Position numbers and translations under genes: made by a program. Shown here one piece after another: positions 24,626-36,938 of a DNA stretch of 64,000 nt. The stretch spans positions 71,410,992-71,474,991 of the forward strand of contig NC_079498.1 in NCBI RefSeq assembly GCF_030052815.1, given 5' to 3'. Origin of the DNA: Hevea brasiliensis. Taxonomy: Eukaryota; Streptophyta; Magnoliopsida; Malpighiales; Euphorbiaceae. Below the pieces are notes generated by a model. It was given only the letters and a program-made list of their open reading frames with translations, searched no databases and was not told the DNA's origin. Numbering within the stretch: position 1 is the first letter of the stretch; each line of letters starts with the position of its first letter.

Positions 24626-25090
24626 TGGTGCAATAATATAACCAGAAATAATATATACAAGTAAAGAAAAAAATAAATGATAATTCAGATACTCAGAGTC
24701 AATTTAATTTGGTATGGTATTTCTAGTATCAACGATCTTATATACTAGTTTGTTCCTCTTTGGAAGTGCTTAGTTTATAACTTTTCAGTAATACTAGCAG
24801 GTATATAATTTATTCTATCTGTATTGTATTTCAAGTCCGCATGATTCGCAATTTATATTTTTGTTATGTTTCTTTTGCTAATCTCTTTTGCTTATTCATT
24901 CAATACTTAATTTAATTGTACTGGATCTTAACTTAACTTAGCTGCCTGAATTGAATAATACTTTAATTGACTGCCCAAGTAACCTATACTAGACAACTGG
25001 ACTGGATAACGGGTCGTTGGCACTGGACACCGCGGTGCCTCGGGCCGTCATACCATGGGACGCAGAACGTCAACCACGTATGCAGGCAGC

Positions 25091-25197
25091 ATGGCTAAAA
25101 AGCCATGATATCACATAATTGGCATAAAAGCCATGAATACGGGCATAAAAGCCATGAATACGGGCATAAAGCCATGAATACAGGCATAAAGCCTTTC
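25091..25197. repeat. Hairpin-rich minisatellite in solo LTR 2
   Basis: A short inverted repeat ATGGCT/AGCCAT (25091-25096, 25101-25106) is followed by about four copies of a ~20-bp unit, GGCATAAAAGCCATGAATAC, with small variations. Solo LTR 3 has the same array at about 51516-51620. Confidence 0.85.
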
Positions 25198-26289
25198 CTT
25201 TCGCAGTACTGCTAAAACAATACCCTATTGGCATGCCAAACTATCCAAACCAATCTTGTTAGGTATACTAGGGCATTTGATATTTTAAAATGTTAATATA
25301 TTGTGCTTTATGACTTTATTTTTTTATGATAAATTTCAATCATAATTCATACATTCATTTGATCATTTATATGATTACAATTCACATCAATTATTCTTTT
25401 ATACCATTGTACTCAAAATACTTCTCCTCTTTACAATAATGAGAACTAATGTCTCATTCATACATTAATACGGTTTATTTGTCCATTCATTATGTTATTC
25501 ATATTGATCACAATTCTAAACAATGGTTCACATGTACCATTGTATTCAAAACATTTTTCCTTTCTCATTTATACATTCAAGAGTCTACTTATGTAGTTAC
25601 AAATTTTATATTTCAAGTTGAGTTACTAATATTTTATGAATTCCATTTGTGATGGGCATATATGCCCTAACTATCTATTCACATCAATTAGGTGACTTAT
25701 TTTTTCATGTTTCAAGTAATCCATAAACATTTCATGGATTTCAAATTTATGGCCTTAATTTCTTTTTAACAATTTTGACTAGGATGCATAGTCTACATTT
25801 GTCATACAATTCTAAGCATTTAAGCTTAGAATTGGTTCTAGGTCTTCATCTTAATTTACTAATCATTTTGATTACTATTCCCTTACTAGTCAACCAAAAT
25901 GTTGACTTTTTCATACTTAATGGATATATTAATTCTAATTACACCAAGATCCCACATTTTGAGTTTTACATTTACTAGTATTAATTGCCAATTGCAATTT
26001 AAAGTCCCCTAGATGCATTTCTAATTTCAAATTTTGAATTTCAAGTTTTGGTGTCACTATTCACCTCATTGGTCAACAAAAATGTTGACTTTTGCATAGA
26101 CAATAGGTACATTGGTTTTAACACTCCCAATGTACCACATTTTGTATTTAAAACTTGTTGGTTTTGGTCACTTTCTCAAAGCTTTGGTCATTTTGGCAAA
26201 TTTGCCAATTTTCGGTTTTGGTGCTCCGAGGTTGCACTGTTCCATTGGTCGGTCTACTGTTGGAATTTGACAAATCTTCCTTCATAGAA

Positions 26290-26960
26290 TATGTTCCTTA
26301 TTGTCTTAAGTGTATTCTCATTTTTGGATCACCTCAATCGGAGTTTTGTAGCTCAAGTTATGGCCAAAATAAGTTTACTGTTCACGGATACTGTTCATAC
26401 TGCACTTTTGGGTTTTGACAGATTTTGGTCTAACTTTGGTCAGTGATTTGATCAAGTTAAGTTCATAATTTGGTCTAACTTTCTTCATATGAAATGTTCT
26501 ACTATGTCTTAGGTTTCCATCGGTTCAAGAATCGCCTAAATCCGAGTTTTCTTGAGAGAGTTATAGTCATCCAAACATGGCTGCTCAAATCAAAATCTGC
26601 AGAGTTGCAGGTTTAAACAGTGGCTGCCACTGCCATTTGGGTTAGGTTCTGGCCATAATTTGGGGTAGGTTCCTTCATGAAAGTTGTTTGTCTATGTCTT
26701 AACTTGTTTCTGTAAAAATTTCAGGTCAATTGACCAAATCTACAGTGAGTTATGGCCAAATGAACAGTTACTGTTCATTTGGTCAATTCTGCAGAGGCAG
26801 TTTCAGGGTATCCGGATTGGGGCTGAGTTTTGGTCCTCTTGCTTTAGTCTTTTGGGCATGGTTTCTTCAGCAAAAATGTGCCATTATAAGCCTAGTTTCA
26901 TGTCCAATTGGCCAAACACCAATTGGACTAACACAGCCCAAGTTATGGCAGTGCAAAGGG
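26290..26960. repeat. Array of ~190-bp degenerate modules in solo LTR 2
   Basis: At least four modules with the order CTTCAT.AAA.TTGT, CTATGTCTTA, an AATTGACC-like box and GAGTTATGGCC; their starts lie near 26280, 26490, 26670 and 26866. The palindrome 26756-26782 ends one module. Equivalent arrays exist in solo LTRs 1 and 3 and, inverted, in LTR B. Confidence 0.6.
26756..26782. repeat. 27-nt palindrome in solo LTR 2
   Basis: CCAAATGAACAG (26756-26767), TTA, CTGTTCATTTGG (26771-26782); identical to the ones in solo LTRs 1 and 3. Confidence 0.85.
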
Positions 26961-28102
26961 ACTAAATTTTTAGTCCCTATGCTGCTGTCCTAGGGCAGAT
27001 TTCACCTTCACTTTACCATACTATTTTTCAGTTCTAATTATGGTCAACATACCTAAAATGGTCACTAATTGACCCTTATAATGTTCTTTCACAGTTTCAT
27101 AAGCTAAATCCAAATTTCACTTCTCAAAACCCTAGCTTCCAATCCATGAATCATGCAACACATCCCAATTAAGGTCATCAATCATTCATATGTCACTATC
27201 TAAGCTTGTATTTAGGTTTTAGCCCAATAAAACTCATCAATTCCTCATCCTATAAGTGCTGGCCAAAATTTGCTTCTCAATTTCACACATGATTTTCTTC
27301 AATTTCTTAATTATTTATTCATATTCAAACTAAATTTCAATAAGTAAACAAGATTAGGAAGTTAATATGCACAAACCTTTTTGAAACCAACCTTGAGCTT
27401 GTTATTCTTCAAGATTTCTCCTAGAACCATAATAATCATAATCAATTATAACTTCACTTTCCTAAATTAAATATCCAATAAAAATTCAATAGCATTTCCC
27501 CTTAAATTGGACTAAACTCCCATCATAAATCTTAAATCCACAACCCATTAATACCCAATCTGGCAGCTTGTGCATTCAAATTTATATATAATGATCTAAC
27601 CGTTAGATAAGTCCCAAATTTATACCATATATTCAAGACATCCCTATACAATATCAGTAAAAATTTCAGCATCAAATCATCTCTATATCATGAGATATCA
27701 AAACATTCATTCAACCCTTCACAATCTGAATTTTTGCAGAAATCAGTCTTACTCATACAGCTCATGCAAAACAATTTATATCTCATAAACCACAAGTCTA
27801 AAATTCACCAAATTTTAACACAGCAGCCTCAACATCCCAAATATCATTTGTACCAAATTTCATAATTTTATAAGTATCCTAACTATTTATTTTTCTCAAA
27901 TTTCAGTAGCCAAAATTTAGAATTCAACCTACAGACAGCCTGTGTTCAACAATATGTTTCTCCAAATCCAACCGTTGAAAAATCACCAAATTTTTACCAT
28001 AACTTCCACACATACATAGCTTAAACATATCCAAAAATCAGCCTTAGATGATGAGCCAAACTCACCTGGACGGAAAAGAGATATGCTGCCCTGCTGAACC
28101 CC

Positions 28103-28172
28103 TATTTCTGCTACTTCTCCTTCTCCTTCTTCCTTTCTTTCTTTCTTTCTTTTCCTTTTCTCTCTCTTTCTC
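28103..28172 (+). repeat. Pyrimidine-rich CTT/TTTC tract
   Basis: Almost pure C/T run with CTTCTCCTTCTCC and TTTC repeats inside solo LTR 2. A frame through it (28048-28275) is low complexity and not treated as a gene. Confidence 0.8.
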
Positions 28173-31100
28173 TCTTATTCCAGCCCGTATGAAGAAGGAA
28201 ACTGCTGGTTCTTTTGTTTTTTTATCTCATTTTAAGTTCATTTTATCTCTTTTTATTAGTTTTGTCAAGTGGTGATTGGGTGGGAGTAAGTGAGTGACAT
28301 CATGTGATGTCATTATTTGCTTAATTTTTGATTTTTCTTTTCTTTTCTTTTCTACCACATTTCAATTTAATTTTTAGCAATATTTATTCATATTTAAGAT
28401 CTTAATAATTATTTACTTAACTGGACAAGTCGGCCAAAAATCACCTCTGAAGGCGAAATGACCAAAATGCCCTCCGTTTGGCTTAACGGGTCAAAATTGC
28501 CTGTACCGATTGAAAAATTTTTCTAGGTATTTTCTTGGCATTCTAATGCCATGGGAACCTCAATAACCCTTCTCTGGAGTCCCAAAAATTATTTTATAAT
28601 TTTTCCCCCGGGTCTAGGGCTCCTCGTTGCGAGAACCGCAACTTCCCTCCGGTTACCCATCGCTTGGGCATCGGCTCGTTTTACTTGGTTGTATTTTATT
28701 TCTAAAATTTTTACTAAGTGTTTCTTATTAATATTTGAGTTAATTATGGTCCCTCACTTAAATTAAATTATTTTTCCGGACGTTCTAACTGTCCGGACCG
28801 ACACCGGTCACCGGAACAGTAGACTGTGCGGAATTGCTACCGGGAGGATGTTACAAAAAATTTAATTTAGTGGTACCTAATGTAAATAGCAAAAATGGAG
28901 GGTAAATGGAGTAATTATCAATTAAAACATATAATATGATTTAATTTATGTGAGTGGACCACTAAGGATTATAATATGCATTAAGTGGGCAGATTACCCC
29001 ACTCACACTTCATCTTCAACCTTCAAAACCACCATTGCCATAGTGAAGAGCTCCCAAATCCTCCATTGCCACATGTGATTCAAACTTCCACATCTCCTCC
29101 ATTCCACCTCCAAACACCAAGGTTGCTTCATTAAAGTTTATCCCCACATCACAAGGAAGAGTTTGATAGCAATTTTAAGAAGTTTTGGTGAGGTTTTGAA
29201 GAATTTTCAAAGTGGTAAGTTTGTGTTTTTTATTATTGTTTAATTAAAGTTTGTAAGGATGTTATGGATGTTTGATTTATGGAGAGATTTTTGAAGTTTG
29301 ATGTTGAATGGGGAAGTGTACTTCTGGAAGCCATGGAAACACTTTAAAGACAGCTTATTTTTGCTTGTAAATGGTGAATTAAATGATTGATTAAATGTAT
29401 ATTGTGTAGGAAATTGTTTGGGTGATGTATACTTAGTATATGTAAATGTAAATTGAAATTTGAAGCTTGGAAATTAATGGAATGTAAAGGTACCATTGCG
29501 GCAGTTTGTTAATTCTTGAAGAAAGTTGGAATTCATGCTTGGTTTATGGAATAATAATATGGAATTGTAATAGTGGTTATGGCAGTTTGAGTGTATGTAT
29601 GATGGTGTGAAGTTGGACATGTAAAAGTGTTATGGTTAGATGCTTAAATTATTGTAAATGAGTTGACAAATTCTGCACTTTATGGTGTACATTGAATGTA
29701 ATTGTAAGCTGGCAAAATGATCTATAATATGTTGTAAATTATGTTTAGGTCATGATACAACCAGAATTGACTTGAATATTGAGTTTGGTAAGTGTTAAGA
29801 GTAATCCTTGATGTGTATGAAAGAAATGCAATAAGGCAGTTTGTGTTTTAGGCCTATAACTTTAAGTGTGTAGCTCCAATTGGTATGAGACCAATTGGAG
29901 GTGAAACTAGGCACAAAATGTGTCAACTTTCATGGAGGAAGCTTGCCAAAATTCTGCTTGCAAGGTAGCTTGAAAAATGACCAAATCCAGATTAAGTGCA
30001 AATAAGGCCTGAAAATTTACCATTTGGGCAGCAGTTAGTATTTAGGCCATAACTCACTCAAAAGAGGTCCAATTGACCTGAAATTTTAACCATGAATAGT
30101 TAAGACCCATATCTACAAGTCTTATGAAGACACCAAACCCAGAAATGACCATAAGTAAGTCAAACAGCTTGCATAAGTTCGGGTCCAAAAACTGGCCGAA
30201 CCAAAATTGACCTAAAATGACCTAAAGTGACCAATTTTGATGCAATTTGACCAGCAATAGTAAAATGACCATAACATGGCCTACATAACTCAGAATGACC
30301 TGAAATTTTGCCCCGCGTTCCATAAGACATAGATCTACAAATTTATAGTTTTGACCGAAATCCGAAAATCGAGGAAACTAGGTCGTCCGGCTAGGTCAAA
30401 CTAGTATCCCGGAATCTAGCAAATTACAAGAAAATACAGTATACACGGAAATGAATTTGGTAACATGTACCAACTCTAAAATACTATCAAACGTGACATA
30501 TTAATAACATTAAAACCTAATTTATCTAGAATGCATCGAGGATCGACATCTTAAGTTGACTAAGCAAATATTAGAATTCAGTGAATTAATTATCAAACAT
30601 TATCGTTAGAGACAGTTTAATTAAGTACTGAAACACTTCAAATTGTGTTTCTCAGTTAGCAAAGACTCAGGGAAAATGAAGGAAACACTGAGTCAAGGCT
30701 AGGAGACAGGAAATGTGTTTGAATGGATACTTATTGCTTGAAAAACATTGTAAATGGATTGAAACTGTGGAAAATTTGATTTAGTGTGATTTGTGAAAAT
30801 TTGAAGTTAATTATGAATTGTGTTGCCATTTTGTGAATGAATTTATGACTTTAGAAGTTTATTGGATTCTCACGAATCATTTGAATAAAATGTTTGGAAT
30901 TGATTTTGTGTTCACACTTAGCATGACAGTATCATATCATTCCTTCTCCATTTATGGGGTTGTGATCGTTTATTTTCCTTCTCCATTTATGGAGTCGTGA
31001 TCGTTTATTTTTCTCCCTCTCTGGTTTACCAGTTGAGGTGATCGGATGACTACTCATTATATAGCTAGCTCCCTTCCTCATTAATTTTGATTAGTGGGGT

Positions 31101-31435
31101 TGTGATTGCTTTGTCGTGGTGTATAACGCGGCATTGATCGGAAATTTTGTGTCATGGCTTAAGTTGTGTATGAATTGGCAACACTGTGTTCATAAATTAT
31201 TTGACTAAATTGTGTTATTATGAGCTTCGATAATTTGTGAAATGGAGTTTAAATTCTTATTGACATTCACTGTCTTTTGAATTTAACTACGTTTTAATAA
31301 CTGAGATTTATTGTGATATTGTGTTAAATTCCTTATGACGTTCATTGTCTTGAATTTAACTATGGTTTTACATATCTGTCATTTATATGATTTATGAACT
31401 GTGATTTAAAGTTGTATTTAGTTAATGTTGTGCAC

Positions 31436-31475
31436 CACTAAGACATTGTCTCAGTGATAGCTTTTCATTGCTGTC
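31436..31475 (+). other. Two-hairpin region of element C 5' LTR
   Basis: CACTAAGAC (31436-31444) pairs with GTCTCAGTG (31448-31456) with one mismatch; GATAGC (31456-31461) pairs with GCTGTC (31470-31475) with one G-T wobble. In the 3' LTR the mismatch is repaired. Confidence 0.7.
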
Positions 31476-32086
31476 GCAGGTAGACAGACGGACAGGGCAG
31501 CAGACTAGGCTGCTAGTACATCCAGCGAGAGATTATCGGGTATAATGAGTATACCACATTTTGCATTTTGTACTGTAATGTGTGACCACTGTATGTACAT
31601 AGTGTTTTTGGTTTTGAGCAGTTGTAAATTAAAATTGTACATTGAAGTTGTAAAGTAAATTATGAGATATTTTGACTTGTAAAATTTGTACTGTATTTCT
31701 TTATCTCAGTCTTTGAAAAATCACTGTGGATTTGAGTTGAGAAATATGTTGTGTTGAGAAATATGTTGGAGTTGAGATTTGGAAATATATTGAAGTGCTT
31801 TTTACAGGTTTTCTGAAGAACTGTTTTGTCCAAAATACAGATGGCACTCTGTCAAAATTTTTACAGAAATTCCAAATAATTCAAATGTGTTAGTTTTATC
31901 GCTTCAGTTCAAAAAGGTTTTTAACACATGTAAATAGTGCTCACCACTGTAAAAGAAGTAAGAAAAGTTTTTAAAATCCCTTGTAGTGTATTTAATGGGT
32001 TATCAGTAGACGGAGTTGGTAATTCATTAGGTATACTACAGGATCATGTTATGCCTTACAGAGGGGTAGGGTGTGACATGTTTTTG

Positions 32087-32098
32087 TGGTATCAGAGC
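32087..32098 (+). other. Primer binding site of element C
   Basis: TGGTATCAGAGC, complementary to the 3' end of initiator tRNA-Met, eight bases after the LTR end at 32078. Confidence 0.95.
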
Positions 32099-32267
32099 TA
32101 GTTTTTAAATTCTGTTTTCACCTGTTATTTGAATATTCTTTCTTCATAGTACAACTGCTCAATATCATTGTTTGATACATACAGTACATTACATTATAAA
32201 TATGCACTAACGGGAGGAAATCTCCTTGTGTTATTTGTTCAGGAGATCTAAGATCCTCGCATTGACC

Positions 32268-33330
32268 ATGGAAGAGGGTGATCATTCAGTCGATCAATCT
32301 ACAGAGGCTGAGGTGCAAGGGGATGCCCCAGCCCTACATAATGTCAATGGTTCAAAGAAGACCACCCGCAGCATCTGCAGTTTCCTGCTCAGTTCGCTCA
32401 GCAGATGGCTGCAATGTTCCAACAAATGGCTGGTAATGTGCCTACTCAAGTCCCAATACAGACACCAGTGGTACAACCACAGTCTCCTACTAGGCAGTAT
32501 GACAAATTGATGAAGTATGGGGCTACAGAGTTCAAAGGGACAGTAGATCCTCTAGAGGCTGAACAGTGGTTAGAGAGGATGGATAGGGTATTCAAGAAAT
32601 TGCACTGCACAGAGGAGCTCATATTTGAATACTTAGTATCTTTGCTACAGGGGGATGCTTATGACTGGTGGAAAACCATTCCCCACAGTCTGGTAGAACC
32701 TGCAGTGCTAACATGGAATGACTTTCTCAGGGAATTCAGACAAAAATATGTCTCTAATGCTTATGTAGACCAGAAGCTACAAGAGTTCCTAAGTCTGAAA
32801 CAGGGGAGTAGATCAGTGGCTGAGTATGAAAGAGAATTTTCCTGCCTGAGTCATTATGCAGTAAGTTTACTTGCTACCAGCAGGGAGAGATGCAAGAGGT
32901 TTGAAACTGGCTTGAAGCCCAGTATCAGATTACAAGTAGTCGGATTCAAACACACTAACTTCTTTGAACTTGTTTCCCAAGCCCTAGAGTTGGAAAGAAT
33001 TGAGTCTGAAGCTGCTCCTGAGAAAAAGAAATCAGAGAAGACAGAGAAAGAGGAAAAATCAGTAGAACAGAGTTCTAGTGGTCCTACTGGAAAGAGGAAG
33101 AATCATGGGGGACATGGCAGAGGTGGCAAGAAGTCTGGTAGGGGAAGATATTCAGGACAGAAGCCTCCTCTATCTGGTCAGCAGAGTACCAGAGGTTCCT
33201 ACCCTTCCCGCCAATGTGAAACTTGTGGAAGATATCATGGTGGGATATGCTATAAGGCTATTGGAGCTTGTTATAACTGTGGAGGCACATGACACTTTGC
33301 CAAGGACTGCACCAGTAGTCGCAGAGTTGG
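32268..33330 (+). pseudogene. Element C gag (capsid and zinc knuckle), broken
   Basis: Starts at ATG 32268 (MEEGDHSVDQSTEAEV...), the same start as element A gag. A frame change occurs between about 32345 and 32405; the main frame then runs 32405-33292. Capsid part: YGATEFKGTVDPLEAEQW, a DAYDWWKTIPHSLVEP stretch and EFRQKYVSNAYVDQKL. A Glu/Lys-rich linker (about residue 200) and a Gly/Arg-rich basic segment follow. The zinc knuckle CYNCGGT*HFAKDC is interrupted by TGA at 33290-33292, where element A has Gly, so a single base change made the stop. The same frame continues into the protease. Confidence 0.9.
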
Positions 33331-33445
33331 ACCACCTCCTACTACTGCAGAAGGGTCAGTTCAGAGCCCTGTCACTAGAAGTTCACAATCACCCAGCAGA
33401 GGTAGAGGCAGGGGTAGAGGTAGCCCAGTAGGCAGCCAAGGCACG

Positions 33446-33860
33446 GTGAAACATTCAGAGCAAGACAGTGCTCCAGTCAGAATCTATGCAATGAGACAGA
33501 GAGAAGAGGCCGAGACATCTAATGTTGTGGCTGGTACCTTCTCAACTTTTAATCAAGATGTGTTTGTGTTATTTGATCCGGGTTCTACCCATTCTTATGT
33601 GAGTGCTAGCATTATTGATTGCATTGTTGTTCCATTTACAAAAATGGACTTTGAGGTGCTAGTAACAAGTCCGCTAGGACAGGAGGTCAGGGTTAATAGA
33701 ATGTATAGAGATTGTCCTTTGGTGATCCAAGGACACACTTTTCTATCTGATTTCATTGAAATGCCCTTCAGAGATTATGATATCATCTTGGGCATGGATT
33801 GGTTAGCTAGGTATCATGCCATGATTGGATCAGAGGTCAAGATACCACTTTTGGCCTCCC
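33446..33860 (+). pseudogene. Element C aspartic protease
   Basis: Active-site box LFDPGSTHSYVSASI at about 33571-33615, then FVIQGHT-like and [24 protein letters not shown], the C-terminal strand motif (ILGMDWL). The frame is the same as gag, as usual for gypsy gag-pro-pol. Near 33825-33850 an indel shifts the frame relative to element A, and the pol frame continues two positions over. The protease motif itself looks intact, but the polyprotein is not continuous. Confidence 0.88.
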
Positions 33861-33873
33861 TCAGTACAATGAA

Positions 33874-35010
33874 GTGGTAATACATGGGGAGAGGCAGTTA
33901 TTGCCATCAAACATCATTTCGGCTACACTAGCCAGAAAAATGATCAGAAAGGGGTGTGAAGCATACTTGGCACATGTGGTAGACACCCAAGTGGGGAGTC
34001 TAGCATTGAAGGACATCCCTACAGTACATGACTTTCCGGATGTGCTTCCTGATGAATTGCCAGGATTACCTTCGGAAAGAGAAGTGCAGTTTGAAATTAA
34101 TGTTATGCCTGGTGTGAATCCAATCTCCATAACGCCATACAGAATGGCACCAGCAAAGTTGAAGGAGTTGAAGATACAGTTGCAAGAACTACTTGAAAAG
34201 GGCTTTATCCGCCCTAGTGTGTCACCTTGGGGAGCGCCAGTATTGTTTGTTAAGAAGAAAGATGGCACTCTTCGCTTGTGTATTGACTACCGGCAGTTGA
34301 ATAAGGTGACAATAAAGAACAGATATCCATTGCCTCGCATTGATGATCTGTTTGATCAGTTGAAGGGTGCAGCTGTATTCTCCAAAATTGATTTGCGATC
34401 TGGTTATTATCAATTGAAGGTGCAAGAGCAGAGTATTCCAAAAACTGCTTTTAGAACTCGGTATGGCCACTATGAGTTTCTAGTAATGCCATTCGGGTTA
34501 ACAAATGCTCCAGCTGCTTTTATGGATCTGATGAACACTATCTTCAGACCATATCTCGATCAATTTGTGGTGGTGTTTATTGATGACATTTTGATATATT
34601 TGAGGAATGTAGAGGAGCATGACAGACATCTGTGGATTGTACTATAGACTTTAAGGGAGAAACAGCTATACGCCGAATTATCGAAATGTGAATTTTGGCT
34701 GAAAGAAATCTCCTTTTTGGGACATGTTGTGTCAGTTGAAGGGATCAAGGTAGATTCCAGCAAGGTAGAAGCTATCCTTAATTGGAAGCCGCCCAGGAAT
34801 ATCACAGAAATTCGCAGTTTTCTGGGTTTAGCTGGATATTACCGTCGGTTTGTGAAGGGGTTTTTTATGTTATCTTCTCCACTGACCAAACTGCTTCGGA
34901 AAGATGTGAAATTTCAGTGGACAGATAAATGCCAGCAAAGTTTTGATGAGTTGAAGAGGTGTTTAACTGAAGCTCTAGTCCTCACTTTACCTACTCCAGG
35001 TAAAGAATAA
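33874..35010 (+). pseudogene. Element C reverse transcriptase (intact motifs, stop-broken)
   Basis: RT frame from 33874: [88 protein letters not shown] and the catalytic [11 protein letters not shown] near 34570. It is followed by a TAG at 34645-34647, the thumb ('connection') [17 protein letters not shown] and [14 protein letters not shown], and a TAA at 35008-35010. The reading frame is the same on both sides of each stop, so these are point nonsense mutations. Ty3/gypsy family RT, Tekay-type by its chromodomain downstream. Confidence 0.93.
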
Positions 35011-35460
35011 ACAGTTTATAGTGATGCTTCTCATAATGGATTAGGCTATGTACTGATGCAAGATCGGAATGTCATTGCTTATGCATCACGCCAGCTGAAA
35101 CCGCATGAGAGGAACTACCCAACACATGATTTAGAGCTAGCAGCTATTGTTTTTGCTTTGAAGATCTGGAGACACTATTTGTATGGGGAGAAATGCTACA
35201 TTTACACAGATCACAAGAGCTTGAAGTACTTAGGCACCCAGAAGGAATTGAATTTGAGGCAGAGGAGATGGTTAGAACTGATTAAAGACTATGATTGTTT
35301 AATAGACTATCAGCCAGGGAAAGCAAATGTGGTGGCTGACGCCTTAAGTCGCAAGACTATGGCAAGTCTCAGAGTTTCTCCTTTGTCCATGGTATATGAA
35401 TTGAAAGCACAGCATGCCAGTTTAGAGATTGATGATGAGGGACAAACAGTAGTTGCATAG
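35011..35460 (+). pseudogene. Element C RNase H
   Basis: Same frame as [50 protein letters not shown] (Asp and Glu of the active site), [13 protein letters not shown] (third Asp), [16 protein letters not shown] and [11 protein letters not shown]. It degrades the RNA strand during reverse transcription. A TAG at 35458-35460 separates it from integrase. Catalytic residues DA, E, TDH are present in what remains. Confidence 0.93.
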
Positions 35461-36891
35461 CATGTACAGCCAGTGTTGATTGATCAGATCAAAATGGCTG
35501 CTCAGAATGATGCTAAATATCAGAAGCTACTGAGAGAAGTCCAGCAGGGCAAGAAACCTGAATTTTCTGTGAAAGATGATGGTTTATTGCTACATCAGGG
35601 CAAAATGTGTGTTCCTAGTGATGTAGAATTGAGACAAGTCATTATGAAGGAAGCACATGAGTCTCCTTTTGCTATGCACCCTGGTGGAACTAAAATGTAT
35701 AAAGGGCTGAAAGAGCATTACTGGTGGATGGGTATGAAGAGAGATATAGCTGAATTTGTTTCCAAATGCCTAACTTGTCAGCAAGTAAAGGCAGAACATC
35801 AAGTTTCAGCTGGTTTGTTACATCCTTTGTCAGTACCAGAGTGGAAATGGGAACGAATAACTATGGATTTTGTTACAGGACTTCCAAGGACACAGAGTAG
35901 TCATGATGCAGTATGGGTTATAGTTGACAGACTGACCAAGTCTACTCACTTTTTGCCAGTTCAGATGGACTATAGCCTGGAAAGATTGGCCAGATTGTAC
36001 ATATATGAGATTGTAAAACTGCATGGACTGCCAGTATCAATTGTGTCTGACAGAGATCCTAGGTTCACTTCTAGATTCTGGGGTAGTCTTCAGAGAGCCC
36101 TAGGAACTAGATTGAACTTCAGCACAGCATTCCACCCACAGAAAGATGGCCAGTCTGAAAGGGTAATTCAGATATTGGAGGATATGCTACGGGCTTGTGT
36201 GATTGAGTTTGAAGGTAGTTGGGATACACACTTGCCTTTGATTGAGTTTGCTTATAACAACAGCTACCAATCAATCATTGGGATGCCTCCATATGAAGCT
36301 TTGTATGGCAGAAAGTGTAAAACTCCCTTATGTTGGGATGAAGTAGGTGAAAGGAAGATGATTGGGCCAGAGATTGTTCAGCAGACAGAGGAAAAGATTA
36401 GATTGATCAGAGATAGACTTAAGGCTACATCAGACCGTCAGAAGTCCTATGTTGATCTGAAGAGAAGAGATATTGAATATGCAGTGGGTGATAAAGTATT
36501 CCTCAAAGTTTCTCCTTGGAAGAGGATTATGAGATTTGGCAGAAAGGGAAAACTGAGTCCTCGTTTCATCGGACCATATGAAGTTCTGGAAAGAGTGGGT
36601 TCTTTGACATATCGGTTGGCATTACCTCCGGAGTTAGCAAGGATACACAGTGTCTTCCATGTGTCCATGTTAAGGAGGTACAGATCAGACCCATCTCATG
36701 TACTATCAGTTGAAGAGATTGAAGTAAATCCAGACCTCTCATATGAGGAAGAACCCATAGAAATTCTGGCTTATGAGGTGAAGCAGCTGAGGAACAAATA
36801 GATACACTTGGTTAAAGTGCTGTGGAACCATCATTCAGGCCAGGAAGCTACTTGGGAACGTGAAAACGATATGAGGAAACAGCACCCATAG
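35461..36891 (+). pseudogene. Element C integrase with C-terminal chromodomain
   Basis: The longest open frame of the element (35473-36801). Zinc-binding HHCC: HESPFAMHPGGTKMYKGLKEH then CLTCQQ (about 35655-35780). Catalytic DDE: ITMDFVTGLP, IVSDRDPRF, and QSERVIQILED (35860-36180). The C-terminal GKLSPRFIGPYEVLERV domain and VFHVSMLRRYR follow. The frame then meets TAG at 36799-36801 and continues to 36891 with IHLVKVLWNHHSG and EATWEREN, a chromodomain-like tail as in chromoviruses, which is thought to steer integration to particular chromatin. The stop cuts off this tail only; integrase core residues look intact. Confidence 0.93.
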
Positions 36892-36938
36892 CTGTTCAGA
36901 GACTAATGCCAGGTAAAATTTCGAGACGAAATTTATTT

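Larger units (their letters stand above)
23933..28855 (-). mobile_element. Solo LTR 2 (4,923 bp) nested in the 5' LTR of element C
   Basis: Ends TGTGACACC (23933) and GATGTTACA (28855), flanked by AAAAA (23928-23932, 28856-28860). The uninterrupted 3' LTR of element C shows the empty site, which proves the boundaries. No internal element genes. It is the longest of the related solo LTRs; extra length comes from internal modules and a region near 27400-28050 absent from solo LTR 1. It contains a minisatellite (25098-25197) and a pyrimidine tract (28103-28172). Confidence 0.95.
23416..32078 (+). repeat. 5' LTR of element C (about 3.7 kb, split by solo LTR 2)
   Basis: Starts TGTAACACCCC at 23416, is interrupted at 23932/28856, and ends GGTGTGACA at 32078. 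Without the insert (4,923 bp plus 5-bp duplication) it is 3,735 bp. The join across the insert recreates the sequence of the 3' LTR near 37462. It lacks 98 bp present in the 3' LTR at about 39315-39412. Confidence 0.93.

Noticed and set aside
25118..25197. CRISPR-like short repeats
   Set aside because: The units are adjacent without unique spacers and sit in a plant LTR; a minisatellite.
28048..28275. 75-codon frame over the pyrimidine tract
   Set aside because: Low-complexity Leu/Ser/Phe translation of a CTT-rich stretch inside solo LTR 2.
32087..32098. tRNA genes near the TGGTATCAGAGC sites
   Set aside because: Only the 12-base primer complement is present; no cloverleaf could be formed around it. 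No tRNA or rRNA gene was seen in the window.
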